DNA of 64,000 bases from Croceicoccus gelatinilyticus (GTDB lineage: Bacteria; Pseudomonadota; Alphaproteobacteria; Sphingomonadales; Sphingomonadaceae): contig NZ_JAHCBF010000004.1 in assembly GCF_018398395.1 (NCBI RefSeq), positions 62,001 to 126,000 of the forward strand, read 5' to 3'. The first letter of the stretch is position 1. Every line of letters begins with the position of its first letter. Below, piece by piece: positions 52,784 through 62,205 of the stretch. The notes under the pieces are model-generated. The model did not search any database and was not told the origin of the DNA. It saw nothing but the letters and a program-made list of their open reading frames with translations. The position numbers and the translations under genes were made by a program.

Positions 52784-52930
52784 GCCAGTTCGATTCCAAT
52801 ATCTCGACGCAGGATCGTGCCCGAAACGGTCTGACAGGCAGCACTCCTGTGCAATTGGTCCTTAGGGGTAGCGATGCGGAAAACGCAAGCATCGCGCCGA
52901 TCGCATCGCACAGCCGGCCCAACCGAAAAA

Positions 52931-52948
52931 ACATTCATGCATGATTGT
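52931..52948. promoter_or_regulatory. Extended operator-like palindrome S6
   Basis: ACATTCATGCATGATTGT: a near-perfect palindrome that contains the ACA-N2-CATG arm and the CATG-N2-TGT arm joined as CATGCATG, so two offset copies of the consensus overlap. It is followed by ATTTTTCTG and lies 88 bases before the acyl-CoA ligase start and 148 bases before the TetR B start. Confidence 0.6.
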
Positions 52949-53035
52949 ATTTTTCTGTTTCGCTGATAAGCTTCCCGGCAACAACCCCCCGGTGCCGCAC
53001 CAAGACGGCGTGACGGGAACGTTGGGAGAGACACG

Positions 53036-54673
53036 ATGGGCGATAGTGTGCCTGTGCTTACCATGGGCGAAATGATCCGGTCCTCGGCCGAGCGATTCGG
53101 CGAACGCGATGCGATCATCTTCCCGGATACCAGACTGAGCTATGACGAGTTGAACGCGCAGGCCCGCGCATGGGCACGCGCCCTGATCGCGCTGGGTGTT
53201 CAGCCGGGTGAGAACGTGGGCATCCTTTTGCCGACCTGCATCGATTTCATCACTGCGTTTTACGGCATCACCATGACCGGCGCGGTCGCGGTGCCGATCA
53301 ACGCCCGTTATCAGGCGAGCGAGCTTGGCTATGTCACCGCCAACGCCGATCTCGTCACGATCATAACGACCGGCAAGGTCGCCGAGAATCTCGACTTCGG
53401 TGAGCGTCTGGAAGCGGCCCTCCCCTCGCTCATGTCAGCTGGCGATCCGCGCCACCTGTCGCTGGACGAAGCGCCCGTGCTGCGCAACGTGATCTGTCTC
53501 GACGATGACTGCGCACCCTACCTGCTTTCGGCAAAGGATGCGCTGGCTGGCGGCGATGTCGTTACCCCGCGCGAACTCGACAAGCGGATCGAGGATGTCG
53601 ACCCGCAAGACACCTCGATGATCCTCTATACTTCGGGAACGACCGCGAACCCGAAGGGCGCGATGATCTCGCACCGCGCGCAAGTCGCGAACAGCCGCAA
53701 CCTTGGTGTGCGGTACGAGTGCGGCATGGACGACAAGGTCTGGTCGCCGCTGCCGATCTTCCACATCGCGGGCATCCTGCCGATGACGATGATCCTCGAC
53801 CTCGGCGGTGCCTACATGACCATTCCGAAGTTCGATGCCGGAGTCGGTCTTGAAATGCTGGGCCGCGAAGGCGCGACCATCGCCTATCCCAGCTTCGTCA
53901 CGATCATGCAGGACCTGATCACGCATCCGACTTTCAAGGACACGGACCTGTCGAAGCTGCGCGTGATGAACTCGAACTTCGCAGTGCAACCCGAATGGAT
54001 CAAGAACGCGGTGGCCGAAGCCATGCCGCACACGATCCAGGTGGGCACTTACGGCCTGACCGAAGGGGCCGGCACAGTTTCGACCAGTCACCTTTCCGAC
54101 AGTTACGAAGTCCGCACCGGGCGCTGCGGCGTTCCGTTGGAGGAGTGGGACGTTCGCATCGTCAATCCGGAAACGGGCAACGATTGCGCCGCTGGAGAAC
54201 AGGGCGAAATCGTCTTGAACGGACCCAATCGCCTGAAAGGCTATTACAACGATCCGGAAAAGACCGCAGAGGCCATTCGCGACGGCTGGTTCCATACCGG
54301 CGATATCGGTTCGATCGATGCGGACGGGAACGTCATGTTCCACGGCCGTTTGAAGGACATGCTGAAAGTCGGCGGCGAAAATGTCGCCGCAGCAGAGATC
54401 GAGGCGATGCTGCAGACCCACCCCGCGGTTAAACTGGCGCAAGTCGTCGGCCTGCCCGACGACCGCTATGTCGAAGTTCCCGCCGCTTTCGTCGAACTGG
54501 CAGAGGGGCAGAGCGCGAGCGAGGCCGAACTGATCGAACACTGCAAGGGCAAGATCAGCTCATTCAAAATCCCGCGCCATATCCGTTTCATCGAGGAGTG
54601 GCCGATGTCGACTTCGAAGATCCAGAAATTCCGTCTGCGCGAAGAGCTTGTTGAGGAGTTGCAGGCGGCCTGA
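53036..54673 (+). CDS. AMP-forming acyl-CoA ligase
   Basis: A 545-residue ANL-superfamily enzyme that activates a carboxylic acid to its CoA thioester with ATP. P-loop-like MILYTSGTTANPKGAMISH (about 196-214), TYGLTEGAGT (about 338-347), GWFHTGDIGSIDADGNVMFHGR with the hinge Asp, and the catalytic Lys in the KIQKFRLRE end. Acid substrate unknown, probably the island compound or a side-chain product. Operator S6 lies upstream. Confidence 0.9.
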   Translation: MGDSVPVLTMGEMIRSSAERFGERDAIIFPDTRLSYDELNAQARAWARALIALGVQPGENVGILLPTCIDFITAFYGITMTGAVAVPINARYQASELGYVTANADLVTIITTGKVAENLDFGERLEAALPSLMSAGDPRHLSLDEAPVLRNVICLDDDCAPYLLSAKDALAGGDVVTPRELDKRIEDVDPQDTSMILYTSGTTANPKGAMISHRAQVANSRNLGVRYECGMDDKVWSPLPIFHIAGILPMTMILDLGGAYMTIPKFDAGVGLEMLGREGATIAYPSFVTIMQDLITHPTFKDTDLSKLRVMNSNFAVQPEWIKNAVAEAMPHTIQVGTYGLTEGAGTVSTSHLSDSYEVRTGRCGVPLEEWDVRIVNPETGNDCAAGEQGEIVLNGPNRLKGYYNDPEKTAEAIRDGWFHTGDIGSIDADGNVMFHGRLKDMLKVGGENVAAAEIEAMLQTHPAVKLAQVVGLPDDRYVEVPAAFVELAEGQSASEAELIEHCKGKISSFKIPRHIRFIEEWPMSTSKIQKFRLREELVEELQAA

Positions 54674-54690
54674 AGAAACCTATATAAAAG

Positions 54691-54704
54691 TCAGTCATGA
54701 CTGT
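54691..54704. promoter_or_regulatory. Operator-like palindrome S7
   Basis: TCAGTCATGACTGT, of which CAGTCATGACTG is a perfect 12-base palindrome; followed by TTTTATC. It differs from the consensus only in the first base. It lies 103 bases before the SDR start and 18 bases after the acyl-CoA ligase stop, so the downstream genes may have their own regulated promoter. Confidence 0.6.
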
Positions 54705-54807
54705 TTTTATCTTGCGTCAGGAGCAGGGCTGCCCCTAAGGCGAGAGGTGAACGAAGGGCGAGATGCGGGGATACGCCGCACCGCCGGAGAAGCAAGGAAC
54801 GAGTAAC

Positions 54808-55569
54808 ATGGATCTTGGACTGCAGGGGAAAAAGGCCATTCTGGTCGGCGCGGCGCGCGGCATCGGTTATGCCGTCGCAGAAGTCCTTGCCCGTGAAGGA
54901 TGCGATATCGCGCTGACCGCCCGTAGCGAGGACAGCGTCAAGGACGCAGTCGCCGAACTGGGCAAGTATGGCACCAAGGTCGTCGGCAAACCCGCAAATG
55001 CCAAAAGCGCCGAGGAATACAAGGCGTGGTTCGAATGGGCGATCGAGGAACTCGACGGCGTCGACATCATGATCCCCTTCACGTCAGCGGGATCGGGTCT
55101 CGGCAGCGAGAAGTACTGGTACAACGCGTTCGAAGTCGACCTGATGGGCGCGGTGCGCGCGGTCGATGCCGTCATCCCGACGATGACCGAACAGGAAAGC
55201 GGTTCGATCGTTCTGATCGGCACCACCTCGATCCTTGAGGCGATGGGCGGCCCGCAGCCGTACAATGCGCTGAAGGCATCCATCGCCACATGGGGCAAGC
55301 AGCTTGCCCTGCATCACGGCAAGGACGGTATCCGCGTCAACGTCGTGTCCCCCGGCCCGATCGAGTTCGAGGGCGGTAACTGGGACATGATCAAAGGCAC
55401 GATGGAAAAGTTCTACAACGCCCAGCTGCGCCAGCAGCCGATGGGCCGCCTTGGCCGTCCCGAAGAAGTTGCCAAGGCAATCACGTTCCTCGCCAGCGAC
55501 GCGGCGAGCTGGTGCAACGGCTCCCACCTCGTGGTCGACGGGGGCTACACGAACCGGACGCACTTCTGA
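54808..55569 (+). CDS. Short-chain dehydrogenase/reductase
   Basis: A 253-residue SDR: VGAARGIGYAVAEVLAREG cofactor site, a VLIGTTSILEA Ser segment, and PYNALKASIATWGKQL with Tyr and Lys. ATG at 54808 begins the family-typical MDLGLQGKKAILVGA; upstream in-frame sequence is leader. Its stop overlaps the start of the Rieske gene (TGATG). Confidence 0.86.
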   Translation: MDLGLQGKKAILVGAARGIGYAVAEVLAREGCDIALTARSEDSVKDAVAELGKYGTKVVGKPANAKSAEEYKAWFEWAIEELDGVDIMIPFTSAGSGLGSEKYWYNAFEVDLMGAVRAVDAVIPTMTEQESGSIVLIGTTSILEAMGGPQPYNALKASIATWGKQLALHHGKDGIRVNVVSPGPIEFEGGNWDMIKGTMEKFYNAQLRQQPMGRLGRPEEVAKAITFLASDAASWCNGSHLVVDGGYTNRTHF

Positions 55570-56936
55570 TGAAAAAGCACGTCATGGGATGGGATCCGGC
55601 GGCGATGGACGCGCTTCGCGTCGTCGACGTGCCGCGCGTCGATCCCGAGACGACGGGCAACGGCACGCCGGTCGAAAAAGCACCGGATCCGGAGCTTGGC
55701 ACCGACATCATCCCCGCCGCCCGCTACTACTCGCCCGAATTCATGGCGATGGAGTGGGAGAAGATCTGGACCAAGACCTGGCTTCTGGGCGGACGGTCGG
55801 ACGACCTGAAGGAAGCTGGCGACTACATCTGCACAGAGATCGGCAAGGAATCGGTTCTGATCGTGCGGCAGGTGGACGGTTCAATCCGCTGCTTTCCCAA
55901 CGTGTGCCTGCACCGCGGCAACCGCCTGCGTCCCGAAGGTCGCGGCAATGCCGAGAAGTTCCAGTGCATGTATCACCACTGGACTTACGGCCTCGACGGC
56001 AAGCTGGAACACATCCCCGATCTGTGCACGTTTCTGCAGGGCGGCCCTCCGGGCATGTCGGCCCAGCCGCTGCCTTGTGTGGAATGGAACAGCTTCGTCT
56101 GGTTCTCGCTCAACCCCGACGTCGAGCCGTTCGACGACTTCATCGATCCGCTGAAGCAGCACCTTGAACCGTATCATCCCGAACGCATGGCGTGGAAACG
56201 CGACATCACGGTCGAGTGGGACTGCAACTGGAAGACGTCGGTCGACGCGTTCAACGAGACTTACCACGTGCAGGGCATCCACCCGCAGCTGAAGTGGTAT
56301 CTCGACGACATCAACGTCCAGATCGACTGTTACGGCAAGCACAACCGCTACCTGATCCCGTTCGCCGCGATCAGCCCGCGCGTCCACATGCCTTCTCAAA
56401 TTCCGCCCGCGATCTACGAGATCATGGTCAATGCCGGCATGGACCCTGCCGAATACGAAGGCCGCGTGTCCGACATCCGCGTCGACGTGCAGAAGTTCAA
56501 GCGCGAGCATGGCCCGGCACAGGGCAAGGACTATTCGGAGCTGAACGACGATCAGCTGACCGATGACTATCACTACATGATCTTCCCGAACGTGGCCGTG
56601 AACGTCCACGCCGATGACATCATGCTGTTCCGCCAGCGCCCGCACGCGACCGACCCGAACAAGATGTACTACGACATCTGGATGTTCGAGCTCGTCCCCG
56701 AAGGCGAGGAATGGCCCGAGCGCGTGAAGCACAAACGCTTCAAGCACGGCGACAAGTCGATCGGGCAGGTTCTGGATCAGGACGCTTTCAACCTGCCGAC
56801 CGTGCAGACGGGAATGCAGTCCGAATACTTCCCCGGCCTTTGGATCGGTGATCAGGAGCAGCGCATCCGGCACTTCCACAAGGTGCTGGACGACTACATC
56901 TACGGCCCCGGACAGAAGACCGCGGACGACCTTTAA
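55569..56936 (+). CDS. Rieske non-haem iron oxygenase alpha subunit 3
   Basis: A 455-residue Rieske oxygenase. Cluster ligands CLHRGN (C113, H115) and CMYHHW (C133, H136); catalytic iron site DAFNETYHVQGIH. The N-terminus carries a 50-residue extension compared with the others. It differs clearly from genes 1 and 2, so it probably acts on a later or different intermediate. Coupled to the SDR upstream and 26 bases before an acyl-CoA dehydrogenase. Confidence 0.93.
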   Translation: MKKHVMGWDPAAMDALRVVDVPRVDPETTGNGTPVEKAPDPELGTDIIPAARYYSPEFMAMEWEKIWTKTWLLGGRSDDLKEAGDYICTEIGKESVLIVRQVDGSIRCFPNVCLHRGNRLRPEGRGNAEKFQCMYHHWTYGLDGKLEHIPDLCTFLQGGPPGMSAQPLPCVEWNSFVWFSLNPDVEPFDDFIDPLKQHLEPYHPERMAWKRDITVEWDCNWKTSVDAFNETYHVQGIHPQLKWYLDDINVQIDCYGKHNRYLIPFAAISPRVHMPSQIPPAIYEIMVNAGMDPAEYEGRVSDIRVDVQKFKREHGPAQGKDYSELNDDQLTDDYHYMIFPNVAVNVHADDIMLFRQRPHATDPNKMYYDIWMFELVPEGEEWPERVKHKRFKHGDKSIGQVLDQDAFNLPTVQTGMQSEYFPGLWIGDQEQRIRHFHKVLDDYIYGPGQKTADDL

Positions 56937-56962
56937 GACTTGCCCGACGCAGGACCCCAGAC

Positions 56963-58123
56963 ATGAATTTCAGCCTGACCGAAGACCAGCAGCAGCTGCA
57001 GGAAGCCGCACGCGATTTCGCCCGCAACGAACTGCCCGGCATTGCCGCCGAACTGGAACGCGACAACAAGCCGCCCAGCCGCGAACTGGTGAAGCGTTTT
57101 GCCGAACTCGGCTTTCTCGGCATCAACGTGTCGAGCGATCTGGGCGGGCTCGGCCTCGGCAATATCGAGGCTCTGATCGTGCTGGAGGAATTCGGCAAGA
57201 TTTCCTCGGCCATCGGCTTTCCGGTCTTCGAAAGCTCGGTCGGTCCGGTTCGCGCGATCGAACACTTCGCCTCTGATGAATTGAAAAAGCGCGTGGTCCC
57301 TGCCGTCTGTGCGGGCGACATGGTGGTCGCGGTGTCGATGTCGGAACCCGATGCGGGTTCGGCGCTGACCGATCTCAAGACCAAGGGGGTCGTGAAGGGC
57401 GACAAGATCGTCATCAACGGCACCAAGCGCTGGTGTTCGGGCGGCGGCCATGCCGATGCCTATGTCGTCTATTGTCGCCTGTCCGACGATCCGGGGGCCA
57501 AGGGTATCGGCGCCGTGCTGGTCGAAAAGGACGCGCCGGGCCTGTCGTTCGGCCCGAATGAACAGCTGATGGGCTTTCGCGGCGTGCCTTCGTCCGATCT
57601 CAACTTCGACGATTGCGAAGTGCCGGTCGGCAACATCATCGTGCCTGCCGGCGGCTTCAAGAAGCTGATGGAAGCCTTCGACCTCGAACGTTGCGGCAAC
57701 GCGACGATGTCGCTGGCGCAGGCCTCGGGCGCGCTTGAGGACGTTTGCGAATACGTCCAGGAACGCAAGCAGTTCGGCAAGCCGATCGCGGAGTTCCAGG
57801 CGGTGCAGCTCAAGCTCGCCGAAATGCAGATGAAGTGCGAGGCTGCGCGCCTCCTCATCTGGCGCGCCGCTTCGCAGGCAGAGGACGGCCTGCCCTCGGT
57901 GCTCCACAGCTCCACCGGCAAGTGCTTTGCCAACACGATCTCGCGCGAGGTTACGGGCGAGGCGATGCAGCTGATGGGTGCATACGGCTATTCCAAGGAA
58001 TTCCCGATGGAACGCCGCCTGCGCGATGCCTGGGGCTGGGGCATCGCGGGCGGTGCGATCGACATCCAGAAGGTCAACATCGCCTCGGCCATGCTGGGCC
58101 GCCGGTTCGACCAGCGGCGCTGA
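56963..58123 (+). CDS. Acyl-CoA dehydrogenase
   Basis: A 386-residue FAD-dependent ACAD that introduces an alpha-beta double bond. Domains: N-terminal helices, a middle beta domain with VSMSEPDAGSALTD, and the C-terminal bundle with ERKQFGKPIAEFQ and QLMGAYGYSKEFPMERRLRDA. The catalytic Glu in the usual YEGT position is replaced (GIAGGAIDIQ); a Glu in FDLERCG occupies the isovaleryl- or long-chain-ACAD position instead. It ends 12 bases from the convergent MaoC gene. Confidence 0.88.
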   Translation: MNFSLTEDQQQLQEAARDFARNELPGIAAELERDNKPPSRELVKRFAELGFLGINVSSDLGGLGLGNIEALIVLEEFGKISSAIGFPVFESSVGPVRAIEHFASDELKKRVVPAVCAGDMVVAVSMSEPDAGSALTDLKTKGVVKGDKIVINGTKRWCSGGGHADAYVVYCRLSDDPGAKGIGAVLVEKDAPGLSFGPNEQLMGFRGVPSSDLNFDDCEVPVGNIIVPAGGFKKLMEAFDLERCGNATMSLAQASGALEDVCEYVQERKQFGKPIAEFQAVQLKLAEMQMKCEAARLLIWRAASQAEDGLPSVLHSSTGKCFANTISREVTGEAMQLMGAYGYSKEFPMERRLRDAWGWGIAGGAIDIQKVNIASAMLGRRFDQRR

Positions 58124-58135
58124 TTTCCGGCGCCG

Positions 58136-58633
58136 CTACCCTGCGGTGCCGGCCATCCTTGCCCGCCCTTCGCGGGTATAGACGAGATTGATGCTGGTGA
58201 AGGTCACGCACTCGGTCCCGTCCTCCAGCATCACGGCATAGCGGGTCAACGCCGTGCCGCGGTCGTCGCGGGTTTTCGACGGTTCAAGGCTCACGATCTC
58301 GCTCGTCACGTGGATCGTGTCGCCGGCGCGGATGGCGCGTTTCAGGCGCAATTCGTCCCAGCCCACGCCGCAAACAAAATCGATGTCCCAGTTGATCTCG
58401 TGATCCATCTGCCGCCAGAGAGCGAGCACGTAGATACCGCTGGCGACGACTTCTCCGAAGACCGAATCCTTTGCCGCGTCGGCATCGGCATGGAACCACT
58501 GCGGGTCATATTTGCGGGCGAAATCGATCATCTCCTCCGCCGTCACGGTCCGGCTTTTCGACACGCGCTTTTCGCCGACGGCAAGATCTTCGAACGTGCG
58601 ATAGGGCTCGCGCGCTTCGTACGTTTCGCTCAC
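58136..58633 (-). CDS. MaoC-like (hot-dog fold) enoyl-CoA hydratase
   Basis: A 165-residue MaoC-type protein. FEDLAVGEKRVSKSRTVTAEEMIDFARKYDPQWFHADADAA holds the hydratase-2 pattern (D and H in a YDPQWFHAD motif), and the GDTIHVTSEI region completes the hot-dog. Likely hydrates or dehydrates an acyl-CoA. The GTG start overlaps the thioesterase stop (GTGA). Last gene of the minus-strand operon from 62.1 kb. Confidence 0.83.
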   Translation of the reverse strand: MSETYEAREPYRTFEDLAVGEKRVSKSRTVTAEEMIDFARKYDPQWFHADADAAKDSVFGEVVASGIYVLALWRQMDHEINWDIDFVCGVGWDELRLKRAIRAGDTIHVTSEIVSLEPSKTRDDRGTALTRYAVMLEDGTECVTFTSINLVYTREGRARMAGTAG

Positions 58634-59601
58634 AATTTGCCTTCCCGCTTCTGGTCCAGCATCCGGGCCAGCCCCTGCTGGCAAACGCTGGCGACGCAGG
58701 TCCCGTCACGCCGGAAGATATTGCCCCGCCCAAAGGCGAGCGAATTGCCACCCGCCGGTGAATCCATGGCGTAAAGCAGCCACTCGTCGACGCGGAATCG
58801 GTCGTGGAACCACATTGCGTGATCAAGGCTGGATGTTTGCATCCGGTCATCCGACCAGTCGAGCCCCATGGGACCCAACCCCGTCTGGAAGATATGCATG
58901 TCCGAGGCGTAGGCCAGCCAGCGTTGATGCACGTGGTGCGGACCGTCGATCGTGCCGGTGAAACGGAACCAGAACTGGCGGCAAGGCTCCAGCCGCTCAG
59001 CATTGCGGAAAGGAAATGGCTGCACCGGGCGCCAGTCGATCTGCTGGCGGCGAAGCCAGAACGGCCCGTGACGCGGCGAGAGGTCCTCCGCAAAACGGGT
59101 AAAGATGTCGGCCAGCGGCTCCAGCGTCTCTGGCGCAGGTACGTCGGGCATCGGCATGGATTGCCTGCTGCCATCCTCGTCCACCTTGAACGACGCCATC
59201 ATCCGCATCAGCGGCGCATCACCTTGCGTCATGCGAACCGCGCGCGTCGCAAAACTGCGCCCGTCGGTTTCGCGCGTGACTTCGATCTCGTTCACGGCGT
59301 CCGTCATGCCCGGCTTCATGTAATAGGCGTGAAGGCTGTGCGCGATCTTGTCCTCGGGCACGGTCCGGCGCGCCGCATCAAGGCACTGCGACAGGATCGC
59401 CCCGCCGAACAGGCGCAAGAGCCCGCTGCGAACAGGGGCTACGGTAAAGCGGTCGGGCGCGATCTCCTGAAATTCGAAGAGGTGCTCGCGCTCGTCCTGC
59501 GGATCGTCGGGATAGGGGTTCTGTTCAGTCACGTCGTTCGCATAAGCCCCGCCCGGCCTCCCTGCCAAGCCCGGCCCGCCTGCCGAAACAGGGCCATCCA
59601 T
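58630..59601 (-). CDS. Acyl-CoA thioesterase II (TesB-like)
   Basis: A 323-residue double hot-dog thioesterase: FGGAILSQCLDAARRTVP, HSLHAYYMKPGMTDAVNEIEVTRETDGRSF in the first fold, and SLDHAMWFHDRF in the second, with the candidate catalytic Asp, Thr and Gln positions of TesB. ATG at 59601 overlaps the VOC stop (TGATG); an in-frame GTG lower down is possible. It may release acids or CoA from stalled intermediates. Confidence 0.85.
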   Translation of the reverse strand: MDGPVSAGGPGLAGRPGGAYANDVTEQNPYPDDPQDEREHLFEFQEIAPDRFTVAPVRSGLLRLFGGAILSQCLDAARRTVPEDKIAHSLHAYYMKPGMTDAVNEIEVTRETDGRSFATRAVRMTQGDAPLMRMMASFKVDEDGSRQSMPMPDVPAPETLEPLADIFTRFAEDLSPRHGPFWLRRQQIDWRPVQPFPFRNAERLEPCRQFWFRFTGTIDGPHHVHQRWLAYASDMHIFQTGLGPMGLDWSDDRMQTSSLDHAMWFHDRFRVDEWLLYAMDSPAGGNSLAFGRGNIFRRDGTCVASVCQQGLARMLDQKREGKL

Positions 59602-60068
59602 CAGGCGAACTGCTGTTTCTCGAAGGCGAAGGCGCAGTCGGGATCGACGATCTGGAGGATCTCGACGACATTGCCGTCGCAGTCGCGGCCATAAGTCGCG
59701 CGCGTTGCCGCGCTGCCACCGGGCGGGCAATTGAACTCCATGCCCAACGCCTTCAGCCGCTCGTATTCGGCGAAGACGTCATCGCAATAGAGGCACAGGT
59801 GCGTGATGCCCCGATCGCACATGCGCGGTCGAACTTCCTGCGGATCGTTGCTGGCATATTCAAAGACCTCGATATGCAGATTGCCCAGCCGGATCATCGC
59901 GTATTTCGCCTGGCTGTCTTTCAGGCCGACCATCGTGTCGATACGCTCGTTCCCCGGCTCCCAGCCGCCACCGCCCGCACGCTCGAACCCGAACCAGCGT
60001 TCGTAGTGATCGATGAAACGCTCGATATCAGGGGTCGAGATGGCGAGGTGGTGAACCCCGCGGATCAT
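59601..60068 (-). CDS. VOC (glyoxalase-like) family protein
   Basis: A 155-residue VOC protein: VHHLAISTPDIERFIDHYERWFGFE start, ITHLCLYCDDVFAEYERLKALG in the second module, and YGRDCDGNVVEILQI with the likely Glu metal ligand. May be an epimerase, dioxygenase or lyase. It overlaps the upstream SDR (ATGA) and the thioesterase downstream. Confidence 0.82.
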   Translation of the reverse strand: MIRGVHHLAISTPDIERFIDHYERWFGFERAGGGGWEPGNERIDTMVGLKDSQAKYAMIRLGNLHIEVFEYASNDPQEVRPRMCDRGITHLCLYCDDVFAEYERLKALGMEFNCPPGGSAATRATYGRDCDGNVVEILQIVDPDCAFAFEKQQFA

Positions 60069-60868
60069 TCTGCCGGTTCCGCGGCGCGTGCGGCCTTTAC
60101 CGCGGTCACGATCTCGCGGTTCGTGGGATTGCGGCGTAGCGTCAGACCGCCATTCACCTGCAGGACCTGCCCGCTCATGAAACAGGCATCGCTCGCCAGC
60201 CAGGACACGGCTTCCGCGATGTCCTCGCTCGTGCCCACGCGGCCCAGCGGGTATTCCTTGGTGAAGGTATCGACGATTGCCTCGTTCTTCGAAGCCGCCT
60301 CGGTCATCGGCGTAACGGTAAAACCCGGCGCGACCGAGTTAGCGCGAATGCCGCGATGGCCGAATTCGTTGGCGACGCAGCGGATCACGTGGTCCGCCCC
60401 TGCCTTCGTTCCCATGTAGGCGGCGTGATCCTCCAGCATGATCGAGGCCGTGGCCGACGAAATCTGAATCAGCGACCCGCCGTCGTTCATCACCCGCAGC
60501 ATCGCCTGATAGAACAGGAACGCGCCAGTGAACTGAAGCGCGGCCATCTTCTCGACTTCTTCCTTGGTGTTCTTGAGGAAAGGCTTCAGCAGCCCCCACC
60601 CCGTCGCGTTCACCGCGATGTCGAGGCCACCGAACCCGTCGACCGCCGCCTTGGCCAGCCGGGCAAGGTCTTCCTCGCTGGTAAGATCGCAGTTTGCCAC
60701 GGCAATGCCGCCGATCTCTTGCGCCAGTTCCTCAAGCGGCCCCGCGTTGCGGCCCGCGACGACGACTTTCGCGCCGTCGCTCGCCAGCCTGCGCGCGATG
60801 ACCTGCGCCATGTTGTCCCGGTTCGCCGCGCCCATGACGACGGCGACCTTTCCGTCCAGATTGGCCAT
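60065..60868 (-). CDS. Short-chain dehydrogenase/reductase
   Basis: A 267-residue SDR: MANLDGKVAVVMGAANRDNM start, a VAGRNAGP basic loop suggesting NADP, ISSATASIMLED Ser region and YMGTKAGADHVIR with Tyr and Lys. ATG at 60868 has GGAGAGGAGG upstream, chosen over an ATG six codons earlier. Second gene of the operon driven from the operator S8 region. Confidence 0.87.
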   Translation of the reverse strand: MANLDGKVAVVMGAANRDNMAQVIARRLASDGAKVVVAGRNAGPLEELAQEIGGIAVANCDLTSEEDLARLAKAAVDGFGGLDIAVNATGWGLLKPFLKNTKEEVEKMAALQFTGAFLFYQAMLRVMNDGGSLIQISSATASIMLEDHAAYMGTKAGADHVIRCVANEFGHRGIRANSVAPGFTVTPMTEAASKNEAIVDTFTKEYPLGRVGTSEDIAEAVSWLASDACFMSGQVLQVNGGLTLRRNPTNREIVTAVKAARAAEPAE

Positions 60869-60914
60869 GTAAGGCCTCCTCTCCAACTAGTGTCCTGCCG
60901 GCCTTTTTGGCCGA

Positions 60915-62141
60915 TCAGTCTTTCTGAACCCAGTCGCCCAGCACCTGTTCGACCCGTGCATGTTCGGGCACGCGATTGAGGCCGATGCGACGATCCAGTT
61001 CCTCGTGCCAGTGGTAGATGCGGCGCTCTTGGTAATTGAGCGGCATACCCTTGAAACCGGGGCTTTCGAGGGATTCCTGGATCTGCGGCGCGTACTGCAG
61101 ATCCTCGTAAAGAATACGCTCCCAGTTGCTGAGGCGCGTCGGCCAGAGGGGGTGCGGATTTTCCGGATCGTGATCGGGCGCGAGCCAGCTGGATACGACC
61201 CGCGACTTGCGCGGACCCAGCGGCCAGAACTGCAGGATCGGAATCCCCGTCGGTGCCGGTGGCATCACGAAGTTCGGGTAGATCTGGTAGCTGACGTTGT
61301 TCTTGGCCGGAAACTCGGTGATCGAGGGGATTTCCGGCATGCCCACCGTGCCCGGATCGACCCAGTCGGGACGGCGGTTCGGCGTTGCCATGCGGCTGTG
61401 CCCGTTGGGCCAGAGCGTGACGATCATCGCGCGGTGGTCGAGAAAGCGGTCCACCGTGTCGATGTGGATCGACTTCAGGTGATAGACTTCAAGGAAGGCG
61501 TCGAGCAGGACTTTGACGTTGCAGTCCACTTCGTACTCGCGGCTGTCGACGAGGCGAAGCTTGTCGAGCTCGAACTGCTCCAGCTGCTTTGCCATCGGGC
61601 CGATGTGTTCCATCAGCGGCTCGGCATCGTCGTCCTTGTTCACGAAGATCATCGAGCCGAGCATTTCGCAGCGCACCTGCACGAGGCTGCGGCACGAGAA
61701 ATCGAGATCGACGAAGTCGCGCTTGTCACGCACTGCCGTCAGCTTGCCGTCGAGCGTGTAGCTCCACCCGTGATAGCCGCAGACAAATCCGCGGTCCTTG
61801 CCGCTATCCTCAGTAACGAGCGGCGCGCCGCGGTGCTGGCAGGTGTTGTAGAACGCCTTGTACTCGTCCTGCAGCGTGCGCACGACGATGATCGGCACGC
61901 CCGAATTGCGCCACAGGAACCATGAACCCTTCTCGGGAAGCTGGTCGACATGGCCGGCATAGAGCCACGCCTTGTCCCACATCATTTCCTTTTCAAGGCG
62001 CAGGAATTCGGCGTCGGTGTACCGGCTGCCGGGAATGTCCGGCAGGTTCGGGAAGCCTTCGGGCGGGCCCTTGCGGTCCCGTTCGTAATCCATACGCGCG
62101 AAGTCGTTTTCCGGTTTTTGGTTCGTAACCAGATCGAGCAT
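60915..62141 (-). CDS. Rieske non-haem iron oxygenase alpha subunit 4
   Basis: A 408-residue Rieske oxygenase alpha subunit: CQHRGAP (C101, H103) and CGYHGWSY (C121, H124) for the cluster, and a DAFLEVYHLKSIH catalytic segment (about 229-241). Shorter than the other three and with distinct CGYHGWSY wording, it belongs to another branch, closer to demethylase- or phenylpropionate-oxygenase-like proteins. ATG at 62141 begins MLDLVTNQK. Operator S8 lies 65-78 bases upstream. Confidence 0.92.
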   Translation of the reverse strand: MLDLVTNQKPENDFARMDYERDRKGPPEGFPNLPDIPGSRYTDAEFLRLEKEMMWDKAWLYAGHVDQLPEKGSWFLWRNSGVPIIVVRTLQDEYKAFYNTCQHRGAPLVTEDSGKDRGFVCGYHGWSYTLDGKLTAVRDKRDFVDLDFSCRSLVQVRCEMLGSMIFVNKDDDAEPLMEHIGPMAKQLEQFELDKLRLVDSREYEVDCNVKVLLDAFLEVYHLKSIHIDTVDRFLDHRAMIVTLWPNGHSRMATPNRRPDWVDPGTVGMPEIPSITEFPAKNNVSYQIYPNFVMPPAPTGIPILQFWPLGPRKSRVVSSWLAPDHDPENPHPLWPTRLSNWERILYEDLQYAPQIQESLESPGFKGMPLNYQERRIYHWHEELDRRIGLNRVPEHARVEQVLGDWVQKD

Positions 62142-62205
62142 CGATGTCTTCTCCCATGCATCGTGCGAGCGCAATTGGGGGCAGCGCTCCGATGTTCTAT
62201 TAAAA

